Shown here piece after piece: positions 23,307 through 34,257 of a stretch of 64,000 bases of DNA. The stretch comes from Sepiola atlantica (lineage: Eukaryota > Mollusca > Cephalopoda > Sepiida > Sepiolidae): positions 83,310,214-83,374,213 of the forward strand of contig OY744517.1 in NCBI GenBank assembly GCA_963556195.1. Reading direction: 5' to 3'. Position 1 is the stretch's first letter, and each line of letters opens with the position of its first letter. The notes under the pieces were generated by a model. That model was not told the DNA's origin and made no database searches. It worked only from the letters and a program-made list of their open reading frames with translations. A program made the position numbers and the translations under genes.

Positions 23307-23689
23307 GATTAAAACTATTAAATAGAAGGTTTTTCAAACATAACCCAATCCCCAAATTATGAAATATTTTAGCATGTATTTTGTGATTTAAAAATATATA
23401 GGAAAAAGGCCTTATGGAAACAAACGTTGATTACCTTAGCTTTAGTATAATAATATATGAGACATATCTGACCATCCATCTCCTATTGAAAAAATGCCTA
23501 CATCTGATTTTAATCAGATTCAAACCATGCGTAAATAACACAAAATTCAAGTAATTTTCAATCATTTAACTAGGAAAAACAATATTTTTTAAGCCCATAA
23601 TTCAAGACTTGTAAGTGCTATTTTTTTCAGTTTTCACAATAGTAGTGTAATGTTTTTGATTACTCTGAAGTATTTTGATTTGGGGTCTA

Positions 23690-24391
23690 GCATTTATTAA
23701 AGGATCCAAGGGTGTAGCAGCATTATGAACCCATTCTGGGATTGGGATTTCAGATAAGTATTATTAGCAAGCCGCGTGTGCGTGGTCACCCTCTGTATGT
23801 GACTCGATGTGGCGAGTGTGAAATGCAATAAATTTGGGAAATTTGGGGCATTTTTGACCCCCCTTTGACCCCCTAGGGGCGCGAACCAGAATTTTTCTGA
23901 GGTCAAGGATGCTCATTTTATATCCAGAACAATTGCCTCTACATTTTGGCCAAGTTTCAGAAAAATTGAATGGATGGATCAAACGTTATGGGAGAAAAGG
24001 GTAATTTTTTGCCCTTTTAGGGGGCTTTTGACCCCCTGGGGGCGCGAACCAGATGTTTTCCAAGGTCAGCGATACTTATTTTCTATTAGGAACAATTGCC
24101 TCCACATTTTGGCCAAGTTTCAGAGAAATTGAATGGATGGATGAAAAGTTATGGGGCAAAAAATGTCATTTTTTGCCATTTCGGGGCCCTTTGACTCCCT
24201 GGGGGGCTAACAAGATTTTTTTTTAAAAATCGGAGAATGTCACTTTCTAACGTGACCAAAGTTACAACTTCATGCAAAATTTCAGAGAAATTCAATGGAT
24301 GGTTGCGGAGAAAAATCCGGACGGACGGACGGACATGCCTCAAAACATAAATCCCCCGATTTATAAAATCGGGGGACCAATAAAACACCTA
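23690..24391. repeat. Repeat with three ~150-bp internal units and a terminal hairpin
   Basis: Three successive units (about 23846, 24005 and 24165 onward) share a TTTTGACCCCCTGGGGGCGC-like start and AATTGAATGGATGG near the end. The third is the most diverged. After a GGAC run (24320-24334), a strong hairpin TCCCCCGATTT/AAATCGGGGGA lies at 24352-24376. The layout resembles the 3' region of a family common in marine invertebrates, but I cannot name it. Confidence 0.6.
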
Positions 24392-24732
24392 GATTAAAAC
24401 AAAATTATTTTATGATACAAAATATTCCAGAATTTAGGAAAATTAATAACAACCTCCCAAAGATACTTAAGACTTAAAAATAATAAACAAACAAAATTAT
24501 TTGTACACGTATATAAGTAAAGAAACCTTTGTAGAAAGGGGAAAAATATATATATAATACTATCGGCGTTACCCGGATTCTTAATTTCCGTAAATGACAT
24601 AGATACAGAACATTAATGCCGTTAAAAACATAATACTGTTTTTGTTTTTTTCTTTTCTCTCTCTTTTTATAGTCAGTCAGAGGCACGGAAAAATATTTTT
24701 CTTTCCTTTCCCCTTTCTCCATAGAGTCAGAA

Positions 24733-25108
24733 TGTGAGTATTTATTTACCTCCTTTCCAGGAGGTTAGGCACAAGGCCAGTTTTATCTTACTCCCACAAG
24801 TAAGATGTGACCCAAGGTCGGGTCGGGAAAGTGGGGTTTTAAAGTGAGCACTCTGGCCATTAAAAATTGCCTGGGCAGCCCCGTCGGCATTCCCCGGTAG
24901 AGGCGCCTCAGGCAGTAAGCAATAAACTTACTCCTCCCCAAAGAGGGGAGGCAAAGCCTGGGAGGGTGGACCTCCTAGAACTGCACAGGACAGACCCATA
25001 GACCGTCGTAAATCAAGCCCCGAAGGCCAAGACAATACCAGTTTATGGTGTGTAGTATCCATCGGAACAGATACTACACTTTGATCTTAGCCAAAAGGCT
25101 GTGAGTAT
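24733..25108 (-). mobile_element. U2-snRNA-headed SINE, copy C
   Basis: TGTGAGTAT flanks the insertion at 24733-24741 and 25100-25108, a 9-bp target duplication. On the minus strand the head ends at 25099 and reads GCCTTTTGGCTAAGATC, then GTGTAGTATCTGTTCCG, the U2 branch-site-recognition region in a near-exact form. The body matches copies A and D. The 3' end carries an extra CTGGCCTTGTGCCTAACCTC / GGAGGTAAATA tail shared with the tRNA-headed SINE at 21088. The segment 24392-24732 before it is AT-rich and has no gene. Confidence 0.8.
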
Positions 25109-26800
25109 ACAGTCGCTGTTTATCATTCCTATACAAAAACAATTTGAAACCTACTAAAAAGCGGGAAAAATTGTTTTTAACACAAATAAAAGGGATGTAG
25201 AAAAATATATAAAGTTCACATCAATTTTGATGAAGAATTAAAATGCATTTCGTCATTAATTTCAGTTGCCATGTCGTATTCAATCAACAATGAATATTGT
25301 TATTTGAATGTATAAATCAAATGTAATTTTTCTTAATAGATTTTGCGAATGCAGAAATGGTATTTAAATTAACATTTTTCTAAGTAATTGTCTTTGACTT
25401 CACTTAACTAAATACAATTCGTTTGTCTATGTCAGTAGTAAGCGACTTTTTCTACTTTACTTTATGAAATTGAGACTTGAAAGTATCATATTTTTATCAA
25501 GAAAAATGTATATTTGTTTTGAATTAGTTTGTCAATGTGTCTTTCTTTGAAACACATATTAAAGAAATACAGAGTACCTAAATGAGTTAAATAGATAATG
25601 ATAAACTTACAATAAGGAAATCTATTATGATATTAAAGTAATTGTAAGAAATAGTCTAATATTTATTTTAACCACATAATTGTTTATCGGATAGCTGAAA
25701 TAGATTGAGAAATAGCGAATTATTTTTTATTAATGTTGTAAGCTGATGCTGCTGTTTATTGAAAAATGTGTCCTGTTGAACAATATTTCTATGCGGAATA
25801 AGTATCTTTTGAAAGAAAAAGAATCGAAATATATTTTTTGTAAAGAATGTAGTGTAAGGATAAAAACAAAAGAGATGGCTAGTCAAAATCAAATATTGAT
25901 TTTTCAGATTCAAAGCTATCGATGAAAAACTTCATAAAATAGACCGGTTTCAATTTATAATTAGTTAATATCTATATACTAAAGTTACCGTATTTTAATA
26001 ATAAGAAAAAAAGATAATAAAAAGTAATGAATATAAATCTAGAAGGAAAAAAAGATATTCAGAAAAACAATTGATATGGCTATCCAGTTTTACAAATAGA
26101 CCATTGCATAATATTAAAATATCATGAAGATGCTTTGAAAAACAAACCTAAGAACAGATTAATATATCCAGCAAATTCTAATATAAAGAAAATATTAGAA
26201 ATGCTTCGATTTAATAAATAAATTAATAAGTTTATTGATTTAATATAACATGCGTATTTATAGAATTAAGAAGACTTTTACAGATTGATAAAACAAAATA
26301 TTTTGTGCAATGATGAAGGAAAACAAATGCTAGAAACTTATGTACTAATAGATAAAAAACATGGATACAAATATTTCTCCTTATTATTGCCATTTCATCA
26401 ACGCTTTCTATGTGTGACTTTTCATTCTACTTTATTCACGTAACCGTGTGCTACACACAGCGGCATATCAACATTAATCATCGATAACATCAAGACGAAT
26501 TTCAACTTGACTGCGATAAATATGTCTCAATCAAGGAGGATTAAACGAAAAAAGAAGAGAAAAAATATGCTTATACTTTTAACAAGGGTTTATATCACCG
26601 AAAGTGCTCAAGTTTTTAGAATAAATAAATAATTTATTTAATGAAATTTAAATCATTTGTATAATTGTTTTGGGGGAAGACTATGGAAGTGTGTTGAATT
26701 TCTATATGCCCCTCCCCCACCTCTCCTGTAAGGGAGCTGTGAGAGAAAAAGAAACCCCTTAAAACTTCAAATACGTATATCCGATTTTAATGAAATTTAA
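25109..26800. other. Unassigned, very AT-rich
   Basis: No gene or recognisable repeat was seen. Short frames are low-complexity. Confidence 0.5.
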
Positions 26801-26801
26801 A

Positions 26802-26805
<4 letters not shown>

Positions 26806-26870
<65 letters not shown>
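26806..26870. repeat. (TA)n microsatellite
   Basis: TA run of about 65 bp. The 650 bp to its right, up to the next TA run, hold nothing recognisable. Confidence 0.95.
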
Positions 26871-26873
<3 letters not shown>

Positions 26874-27528
26874 CATTAATTCAGTCAGTTTTCCAACATT
26901 TCAGTTTCTTTCGACTAAATTAGGGGGCGAAACGGGGTTGGCCGAGATCAGTAAAAAATCGATATGAAGTTATGAGCATACTCAAAATAAAAGAGCTAGT
27001 GTTCTTTATTAAATCCCAAAACATCGTCGGGTCTTCCTGTTAGTAATTAATAGATTATCAACATTAATAAATGAAGAGTAAAGTTTAAGTAATAGTAATG
27101 GTAAACAGAAAATAACTAATTAAAATCTTTATTAAAGTCTGGTTAGGTTTAGTAATAACTTTCCCAACGATATTAGTGGATAACATATCTGATTGGATTT
27201 GAATTTGGCATCGCTGATTCTATAGACATAGATATAAAAAATATATATATGAATTAATCTAATTACATTAGAACATATGAAAGAATATGTCACAAACACT
27301 GAGATATTTAAGTAGATATAGTTGGTTATTTACATCCAGAGATTTTATTTCAGCCTTAGGTATAAGAGATACCATCGACTGATCCGGTTCTGATATGAAA
27401 CATCATTAGGCTGTACAAGATTATTAGAACCGATATCCACATCAGCCATCTCTGTTTATTATGCTGGTTGACTTTTAATATCTGGGTTAATTCCTCGAAA
27501 GAAGTTTCACTAAATTCAGAAGTCATTC

Positions 27529-27532
<4 letters not shown>

Positions 27533-27624
<92 letters not shown>
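27533..27624. repeat. (TA)n microsatellite
   Basis: TA run of about 90 bp that ends exactly at the left terminus of the mariner MITE. Confidence 0.95.
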
Positions 27625-27627
<3 letters not shown>

Positions 27628-28003
27628 GGTGGGCAAAAATAAGGGTCCTATTTATAAAAATTCATAACTTTTTTATTTATTGATTTTTTTTTTTTTTTAG
27701 AATAAGTAAAGGACCCCTTCCGAAGCAAGCATGAGCCGTATTAGCCCTAAGGAACGTACCCTCATTTAGAAAACATTATTTTTGCTTAAAAAACTCAAAA
27801 CAGTGTAAAAAACAATACTTTAGTTTTTGTAAGTTTTAAGAAGTGTTTTTCGGCTAAAATTTGTTTTGTTTATTTCAAAAAATCTCGGAAGGGTCAGTCT
27901 ACACACACATAAAGTTTGGTGAGTTTAACTTTTATTTTGTGGAAGTTATTCAAATTCAAGTTATTCAAATTTAAAGATAGGACCCTTATTTTGGCCCACC
28001 CTG
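27625..28003. mobile_element. Mariner-like MITE
   Basis: The 379-bp element has terminal inverted repeats of about 30 bp beginning CAGGGTGGGCAAAAATAAGG on the left and CAGGGTGGGCCAAAATAAGG on the complement of the right. TA lies on both sides, as for Tc1/mariner insertions. The interior is AT-rich with no transposase. Insertion into a TA tract fits the target preference. Confidence 0.8.
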
Positions 28004-28017
28004 TATATATGGCTTGA

Positions 28018-28080
28018 GACACTAACTGGTCTAGCCGCACTGATAAGCTGTGAAACAGCGAAACAGTCTGTATGTGGATG
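28018..28080 (+). mobile_element. Truncated SINE core
   Basis: It contains GCTGTGAAACAGCGAAACAG and TGTATGTGGATGACTATATA, the same block as in the SINE at 28240-28360, without the tRNA head. Confidence 0.65.
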
Positions 28081-28225
28081 ACTATATAAAGCTCCTCCCC
28101 GGGTAAGCTTATGTTTGTAAGGGTATCGCCAACTGCCATTAGCGTAAAAAAAAGGCAATGCTCATTAGGTAAAAATTAATTCGAGCTTTGGCAATTGCAA
28201 TATTTACATTGAGATACAACTTACA

Positions 28226-28357
28226 TTCAGTCAGTGTCGTATGATGGCGTAGGGGTTAACAGCGCCGACTTTCAGCTCGACGGTTGCGTTTTGATCCCGG
28301 CTTGAGATTTAGCCGCACTGATGAGCTGTGAAACAGCGAAACAGTCTGTATGTGGAT

Positions 28358-28362
<5 letters not shown>
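28226..28362 (+). mobile_element. tRNA-derived SINE
   Basis: The head has GATGGCGTAGGGGTTAACAG (A-box region) and TTGCGTTTTGATCCCGGC (B box). It is followed by GATGAGCTGTGAAACAGCG and GTCTGTATGTGGATGAC, and the 3' end runs directly into a (TA)n tract. Confidence 0.7.

Positions 28363-28417
<55 letters not shown>
28361..28417. repeat. (TA)n microsatellite at a SINE tail
   Basis: TA run that begins at the last bases of the SINE core. Confidence 0.95.
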
Positions 28418-28420
<3 letters not shown>

Positions 28421-28723
28421 GTACTAGTGAGTTCCCCACATGTGAGTTTGCTTTTTTCATTTGTTTTCGCCCCAAAATGAACCACTGTATCGTGTAGGTT
28501 TTTTTTCAAGACATTTTAATCCAAGAACTTTTTATTCTTTGTGGGTTTTTCTGAGGATTTTATAGTGTTGCAGAGACGATATTGACATAAAAATGTTGTT
28601 TGGCTCACGGCAAATGAAACGGACCGTAAAAAATACATCTCACAGAAAATGTATGTTTTCTGGAAATGTGAAAAAAAAAACAATAAATAAAAACATGGTT
28701 ATTGGAATATAAAATGAACCTGA

Positions 28724-28811
<88 letters not shown>

Positions 28812-29114
28812 GTACTAGTGAGTTCCCCACATGTGAGTTTGCTTTTTTCATTTGTTTTCGCCCCAAAATGAACCACTGTATCGTGTAGGTTTTTTTTCAA
28901 GACATTTTAATCCAAGAACTTTTTATTCTTTGTGGGTTTTTCTGAGGATTTTATAGTGTTGCAGAGACGATATTGACATAAAAATGTTGTTTGGCTCACG
29001 GCAAATGAAACGGACCGTAAAAAATACATCTCACAGAAAATGTATGTTTTCTGGAAATGTGAAAAAAAAAACAATAAATAAAAACATGGTTATTGGAATA
29101 TAAAATGAACCTGA

Positions 29115-29118
<4 letters not shown>
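28418..29118. repeat. Tandem duplication, ~310-bp copies separated by (TA)n
   Basis: The segment from GGCGTACTAGTGAGTTCC to GAACCTGACTAA occurs at 28418-28728 and again at 28809-29118. The copies look identical by eye. A TA run of about 80 bp separates them and another follows. The unit including its TA tract is about 390 bp. Confidence 0.9.

Positions 29119-29204
<86 letters not shown>
29118..29204. repeat. (TA)n microsatellite
   Basis: TA run of about 85 bp closing the duplicated region. The 160 bp before the LTR element hold nothing recognisable. Confidence 0.95.
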
Positions 29205-29206
<2 letters not shown>

Positions 29207-29365
29207 CTTCTCCCCCTCATATCGAGTTTGATTGATGGTGGGTATTCTTGCTCGAATGAGTAAGGCTTCACTTATGGGGAGGCGAAGGTTGATATGTGAG
29301 ACAGCGAGAATGGCAGTGTTTTTGACTGATATATCCCTGAATTTTTTTTTGGAGGGGGGTGTCAT

Positions 29366-30550
29366 TGTGAAACAGTGGTTTCAGCGACGGAGTCTGCACC
29401 CCGGGGTGCACTGGAATGCATCGGGGAGATCAGGCCCCACGTAGAAACAAGTGGAAGTCTGGGAGCTAGTACATATTTTTGACTGTCCAAACCTTGGCCG
29501 AGAGACGGCGCCAGCCTGGCGGGAGAGAGCGTGTAGGTTGTCTGTAGCACTTATCCAGATACAATGGATGAGTTTGACCAGCTGAACAATTTGGTCATGG
29601 GTCTTTTAGATACGATGGATGTCAACTCGAGGGGTGGTCCAATAGAGAAAGAGAGGCTAATGGTTTTCTTTAGTGTAGATAAGATCTAAAGAGAAACTAA
29701 AACGACGAATTACAATTGCCCGTACCACCCCACTCCGGGGGAAGAGTGGGGACACAGAAGAAGGGATGGGGGAAAGAAAGAGAGTAAGTCAGTATCGCGC
29801 GTACCACACGAAGAGAGAGAGGGATAGAGAGAGAGGGAGAGAGAGAGTATGAGTTATACGCTTTTCGTCTTTGTTATTTGACGCGAAAATGCGATCACAA
29901 AAGAGTTAGAACCGAGATCCCGGCCGAGCTGGTCGTGATTCCCTCGGATCCCGAGGGAGCCGCTGCCCCGGGCCCCACCATCGTTTTCCAACAGAGATTA
30001 ATGTCTCAATTAATACCAACAGTCGTAAGAGTCCACACCCACCGTTTTGAGTAGACAAGTTATATCTCGATTAAGGATTTGCAGTCGTAAGGAGATTCAC
30101 ACACGCACGCAGAGAGATACAATAGTTAGTAAAGAAGCCATTATCGAAGAATAGACCTTGGGTTAAAGTTAAAAACCCACCGTTCATTTTTATTAAATAA
30201 TTATTGTTATGAAAAGACCTAGCCGTTTGTCGAGTTATTTTGTTATCGAATTGTCCTGCTAAGTAATCTTGCCTTCACAGAATCACGAAGTCGTCATTCA
30301 TCTGACCCGGAGGAGATTCAACGCCACCACAGACGACATCACGAGCCAAGGAAAAGGTGTTCACAGTCAGGAAGGATTCCTGCACCGGGACGGTTCTCAT
30401 TACATTTGATGCCGTCACAAGAAAAAGAGTAAAGAGTGTGGGGTACCTGTTTGTAGGTGGCGCCGCGACCAGGATATCAAACACCTGTGCGCGAGTGGCC
30501 GACTACGATACCCACGGGTAGAAGAGTAAGAGTGTGGGGACCGGGTTATA
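29366..30550 (+). repeat. 5' LTR
   Basis: It is 1185 bp, with a GA-rich tract at about 29811-29850. The last 93 bp contain a copy of the primer-binding-site region (30458 onward). Differences from the 3' LTR seen by eye are at about 29630, 29746 and 29824. Confidence 0.85.
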
Positions 30551-30665
30551 AATGGTGCCGTGACCAGGATATCAAACACCTGTGCGCGAGTGGCCGACTA
30601 CGATACCCACGGGTAGAAGAGTAAGAGTGTGGGGACCGGGTTATAAATGGTGCCGCGACCTAGGA
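30458..30665 (+). repeat. 95-bp tandem repeat spanning the LTR end and primer-binding site
   Basis: TGGCGCCGCGACCAGGAT at 30458 recurs as TGGTGCCGTGACCAGGAT at 30553 and TGGTGCCGCGACC at 30648, spaced 95 bp. The first copy lies inside the LTR and is also present in the 3' LTR (35266), while the second sits 2 bp after the LTR end at the normal primer-binding position. The 18-nt form starting TGG fits the complement of a tRNA 3' end; I did not identify the tRNA. Confidence 0.75.
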
Positions 30666-30669
30666 TCAT

Positions 30670-31248
30670 GGTACTGTGAGGAGTGCCTGGCAACCTCGGG
30701 AAAAGAAAGGGCAGAGCCAACCCACGGCAGAAAAGAAAAAACAAACAATTTTTTTTTGCCGGCAGAACACTTTGAAAAAGAAATAGACAAAAAAAAAACC
30801 CACGGCACAACGGACGATCTTTTTTTTTACCGGCAGAAAATGCTTTAAAGTTTGACGGACATCGACACCCGTGTTTGAAAAAAAAAAAGAAAAATAGAGA
30901 AAGGAAAAGAAATGAGAGAAACAGTTTGACGGGCGTGCACACCCGTGTTTGAAAAAGAGAAAGATAGAAAAAGAGATAGACTGAAAGAAAAAACGTTTTT
31001 TAGACTTTGAGATCGGTCTGGGACCGCGAACTTTTAGTCAATTGATTGAAAGGCCCAGACGGACTCGAAAAATAACAAACAACCAACCCAGAGACGAAAG
31101 ACCACAGGAGCAGCGGAGGAGAGGGGTAAGTGACTCGTTGATTTCTCTTGTTCGCTTGCTCGGTTGTCGGTGTATTGATTGTTGTCCAAGCTTTGCACGC
31201 GGTTTGGGTAGTTCTGTTGTTAGAGTGGTAAACTAGAACGCGAAGGGA
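30670..31248 (+). other. Leader of the LTR element
   Basis: Purine-rich leader with repeated blocks: GGCAGAA near 30727, 30761 and 30832, and ACACCCGTGTTTGAAAAA near 30865 and 30940. A GGGGTAAGTGA at about 31125 resembles a 5' splice site, but its use is unknown. Confidence 0.5.
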
Positions 31249-31919
31249 ATGGGTTCGGAGGAAGACCTAGTAAATAGTGTAACAGGTATGGGGAGAGAAG
31301 AGACCAGAAAGATAGAAAGGCCGACAGGAGGGATACGAACACCCCCCCACAAAGGGGATCCCGTCGGTTTAATGGAGTGGTTAGCAGTAATTCAGAAGAA
31401 GAGGGTGATTTATGGACTAGAAGATTTAGAGATGGTGCTGCTCGCTCTAGAGGGAGCGAGGGGCCCAGTGTCGAGATTCATTGAGGGGAGGTATGTAGAG
31501 AACCCGGGGATCACCTGGACGGAGCTCCGCGAGCAGCTGGTGAGGCAATACGCCAGCGAGCGAACCGCGATTGAGGCCGTACGCAAGTTGACCCGGCTAA
31601 GGTTAAGCAATGGCGAGGAAAGGCCTGGGAGAAGGAAAACGGTGGGGGCAGGGCGAGGCCGGGGCCCCGAATGGAGAGAGGGGGCGGAGAGGATTGGGAG
31701 GCAGACTCCGATCCTAGAAGGAAGGCATGGGACCTTCAAAATGAGTACGATAGGCCCGCACCGGCCAGACAGGTATCAGTCCGCTGGACCTGCAGGGGTG
31801 AGGGGCATAGAGCAGCAGAGTGTCCCACAAATTATGGGCGCCCACGCAGCTCGGTTAGACCGAACTGCACTAGGTGTGGTCGGTTCGGACATGAGAGTCG
31901 GTGGTGCACAGCAGCATAG
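31249..31919 (+). pseudogene. gag-like frame with zinc knuckle, frameshifted
   Basis: The first frame (from ATG 31249) holds a capsid-like region with GDPVGLMEWLAVIQ, GARGPVSRFIEGRY and TWTELREQLVRQYASE, the W..L...F..ASE pattern of retrotransposon Gag. The continuing similarity switches frame between about 31605 and 31670. The second frame ends with two zinc-knuckle-like motifs: a degenerate one (RWTCRGEGHRAAEC, first Cys replaced by Arg) and a perfect CX2CX4HX4C (CTRCGRFGHESRWC), then a stop at 31919. The frame change may be a disabling mutation or a programmed shift. The protein would coat element RNA in virus-like particles. At about 225 codons in total it is short for a full Gag. Confidence 0.65.
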
Positions 31920-33964
31920 ATCGGAGGTGAGGAATTAGGATTCCGAACCTTAGTGTGCCACCTGACACTAGGGTAAAGAACCAGGGAAGCGCCCAGAGGC
32001 CACCCCACAGAGTATAAAAAGTAGGGTGGCCACCAGAATGATAAGTTTAGTGAAAGATAGCGAATTTAAATGGGAAGAAGACGGGCTTGGGTTTTGTTCG
32101 CCGGTTTATGAGAAACTGCAAGAAGCAATGAACCCCCCCGTAGAGAGAGATCGAATTAAACGCGACTGCTAGGTCGGTTGACGAATCCAGCAAGTGGGAG
32201 GAGAGCGGCAAAATACCCCCCTGCCCAGCTCCAGAAGAGACTGAGAGAAAATCGGTTAGCCAAAAAGGTAGAGGAATTACCTATGAAGTTACGGTAGAGG
32301 GGAGCAGAACGCCCCACCACAGAATAGTAGAAAAGCCAAGCCAAAGATAGTCAGGGACCTGGGGGAAAGGCCGAGGTTGTGCTGTGTCGCGTTCGTTGGC
32401 TCCACCGCGCGCAGGGAGGGCCCCCATGCGTGTGCGGTGCTGGTGGTTGTGGCGCGGACAGTTGTCTTGGATGCCCCCCCCCCCCCCGAGATAAACGGAC
32501 ATATAAGGATAGAAAGAGATGCATAACTGGGACCGATGGAGGGTCGTCGTGGTTAGATCCAAATGATCGATCACAAGTAGTAATATACCTGCAGCTGGAT
32601 GGGCTGTTGCCGAACGACCAGGCAGATATATAGTGAGTTGTGAAAGCAAAAGAAAGTTGAAGTAATCGACAGATGTTCGAACCACCGTGAATATGACAGA
32701 TTGTGGTGCGCCTTACGAAAGGGCACAGAAGTAATGATAAGCGAAGAGAAGGATATGAGATCCCATCTAAGATAGATAGTGTTGATACAGACGAAGCAGA
32801 AGAAATCAGTGGCCCCCCGTTGCTGGGAGAGGCACTCGATGAGTAATTAGGGACAGTGTCGGGAAGCGATGAGAGAATGATTATGAAGAAATTGGAAGTT
32901 ATAGGGAAGAACCAAAAGGGTTACTGTCGCATGCAGCCAGAGAAGGCGCATCGATATCGAATGTCACCGGGCCGAAGTGAGCCAAGAAGGTGTTAGTCTG
33001 AGAGACTTGTTTTTCCCAGAGAAGGGAACGAAGAAAATCTGGCCGAGGTGGCCGACGTAATGATAGTGACGGTATGCGAACCAAACAGGTCCGTACCAAG
33101 AGAATTTCAGTTGTTGACACTGACGAGTGAGTGCACAGGTGCACAGTTGGATACGCAATCGCTAAGACACTTGTCGCCGAATATAATCATCTCGGCAGAT
33201 TAAGGCCGAATTACCAAATCGTTTGAGATTACCGGTCGACCCCATCGAACAGTTATGAAAGTATTATAATGTGTTAAAACGCGTGGCATAACCAGAAGGT
33301 AACAAGCTATTAGCTTTAAAAAGATTGAGGGTTCGATTAACCCCGTCAGGAAGGGAAAATTCACGTTAAAAGGTAGAACTAGACACGGGCACGATAGGGC
33401 TTGGTCGATGTTAGTGAGAATTGTGCACATAAATAATAGGGTTAGCTTTTGCAGAAAAGACAAAGGGCGCGAGAAAGACATAGGGAGAAATTGGACGGCG
33501 CGAGCACACCGGCGGCCGAGTGCATGAGCGAGGGAGGGTTACCCCTGAGTACACCTCACCCAGATCGCGAGCGGGAGCAGGAATCGCTGCCCTGTCGGAA
33601 ATCCAGGTGGATGACCAGTGAAGAAGTAGAGATCGATTCCGAGGAGAAGGTGATGGTGACGTAATTTGTAAGGGGCGTTGCGAGCTCCAATCTGTATTAA
33701 CAAACTTTTAAATGCATGCATAATAATTCCTTTTGTCACCTACCCACCTCCCAACACAGAAACCACAAAATGCATACGCACATACACACATACATACGTA
33801 GTTCTGATGTTTTAATAGACTGGAAAGAGAAAAAGAAGGACAGACCAAAAGAAAACAGAACAGAAAAAGAAAACTTTTTGTTCCATTTTTTAGCTACAGT
33901 TTTTTAAAAATTTTTGATTATTATTGTTTTGATTGTATTACCCGTTGTTCTCTCTGTGTGTGGG
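31920..33964 (+). other. Interior of the LTR element without recognisable pol
   Basis: No long frame is present, and I found no RT, RNase H or integrase motif. A lone VELDTGTIG reading at about 33376 resembles a protease active site but sits in no sustained frame. The frame ending at 33664 is Arg/Glu-rich and unrecognised. A C run lies at about 32475. Confidence 0.5.
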
Positions 33965-34257
33965 GAAAGGTAACGGTCTGGGAGATGTCAATTGCAACCA
34001 AGTGACACGAATTAAGGGTGGACGGATGTGAAACAGTGATTTCATCCGACGTATCTGCCCCCTTTATGGCGCACCGATATGCATCAGAGAGATCAGCCCC
34101 CCCACGTAGAGAAAGGTGACGGTCTGGGAGGTGTCAATTTCGACCAATTGACACGAAATAAGGATTGGGCGGATGTGAAACAGTGGTTTCAGCGACGGAG
34201 TCTGCACCCCGGGGTGCACTGGAATGCATCGGGGAGATCAGGCCCCACGTAGAAACA
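33965..34257 (+). repeat. Tandem duplication of the pre-LTR region and LTR start
   Basis: GAAAGGTAACGGTCTGGGAG at 33965 recurs as GAAAGGTGACGGTCTGGGAG at 34111. The first unit continues into a diverged copy of the first ~84 bp of the LTR (TGTGAAACAGTGATTTCA at 34027). The second continues into the true 3' LTR at 34174. The two units are much more diverged than the two LTRs. Confidence 0.75.

Noticed and set aside
30582..30942. Coding frames on both strands in the LTR-element leader
   Set aside because: Lys/Phe-rich readings of homopurine sequence that overlap each other, with no domain.
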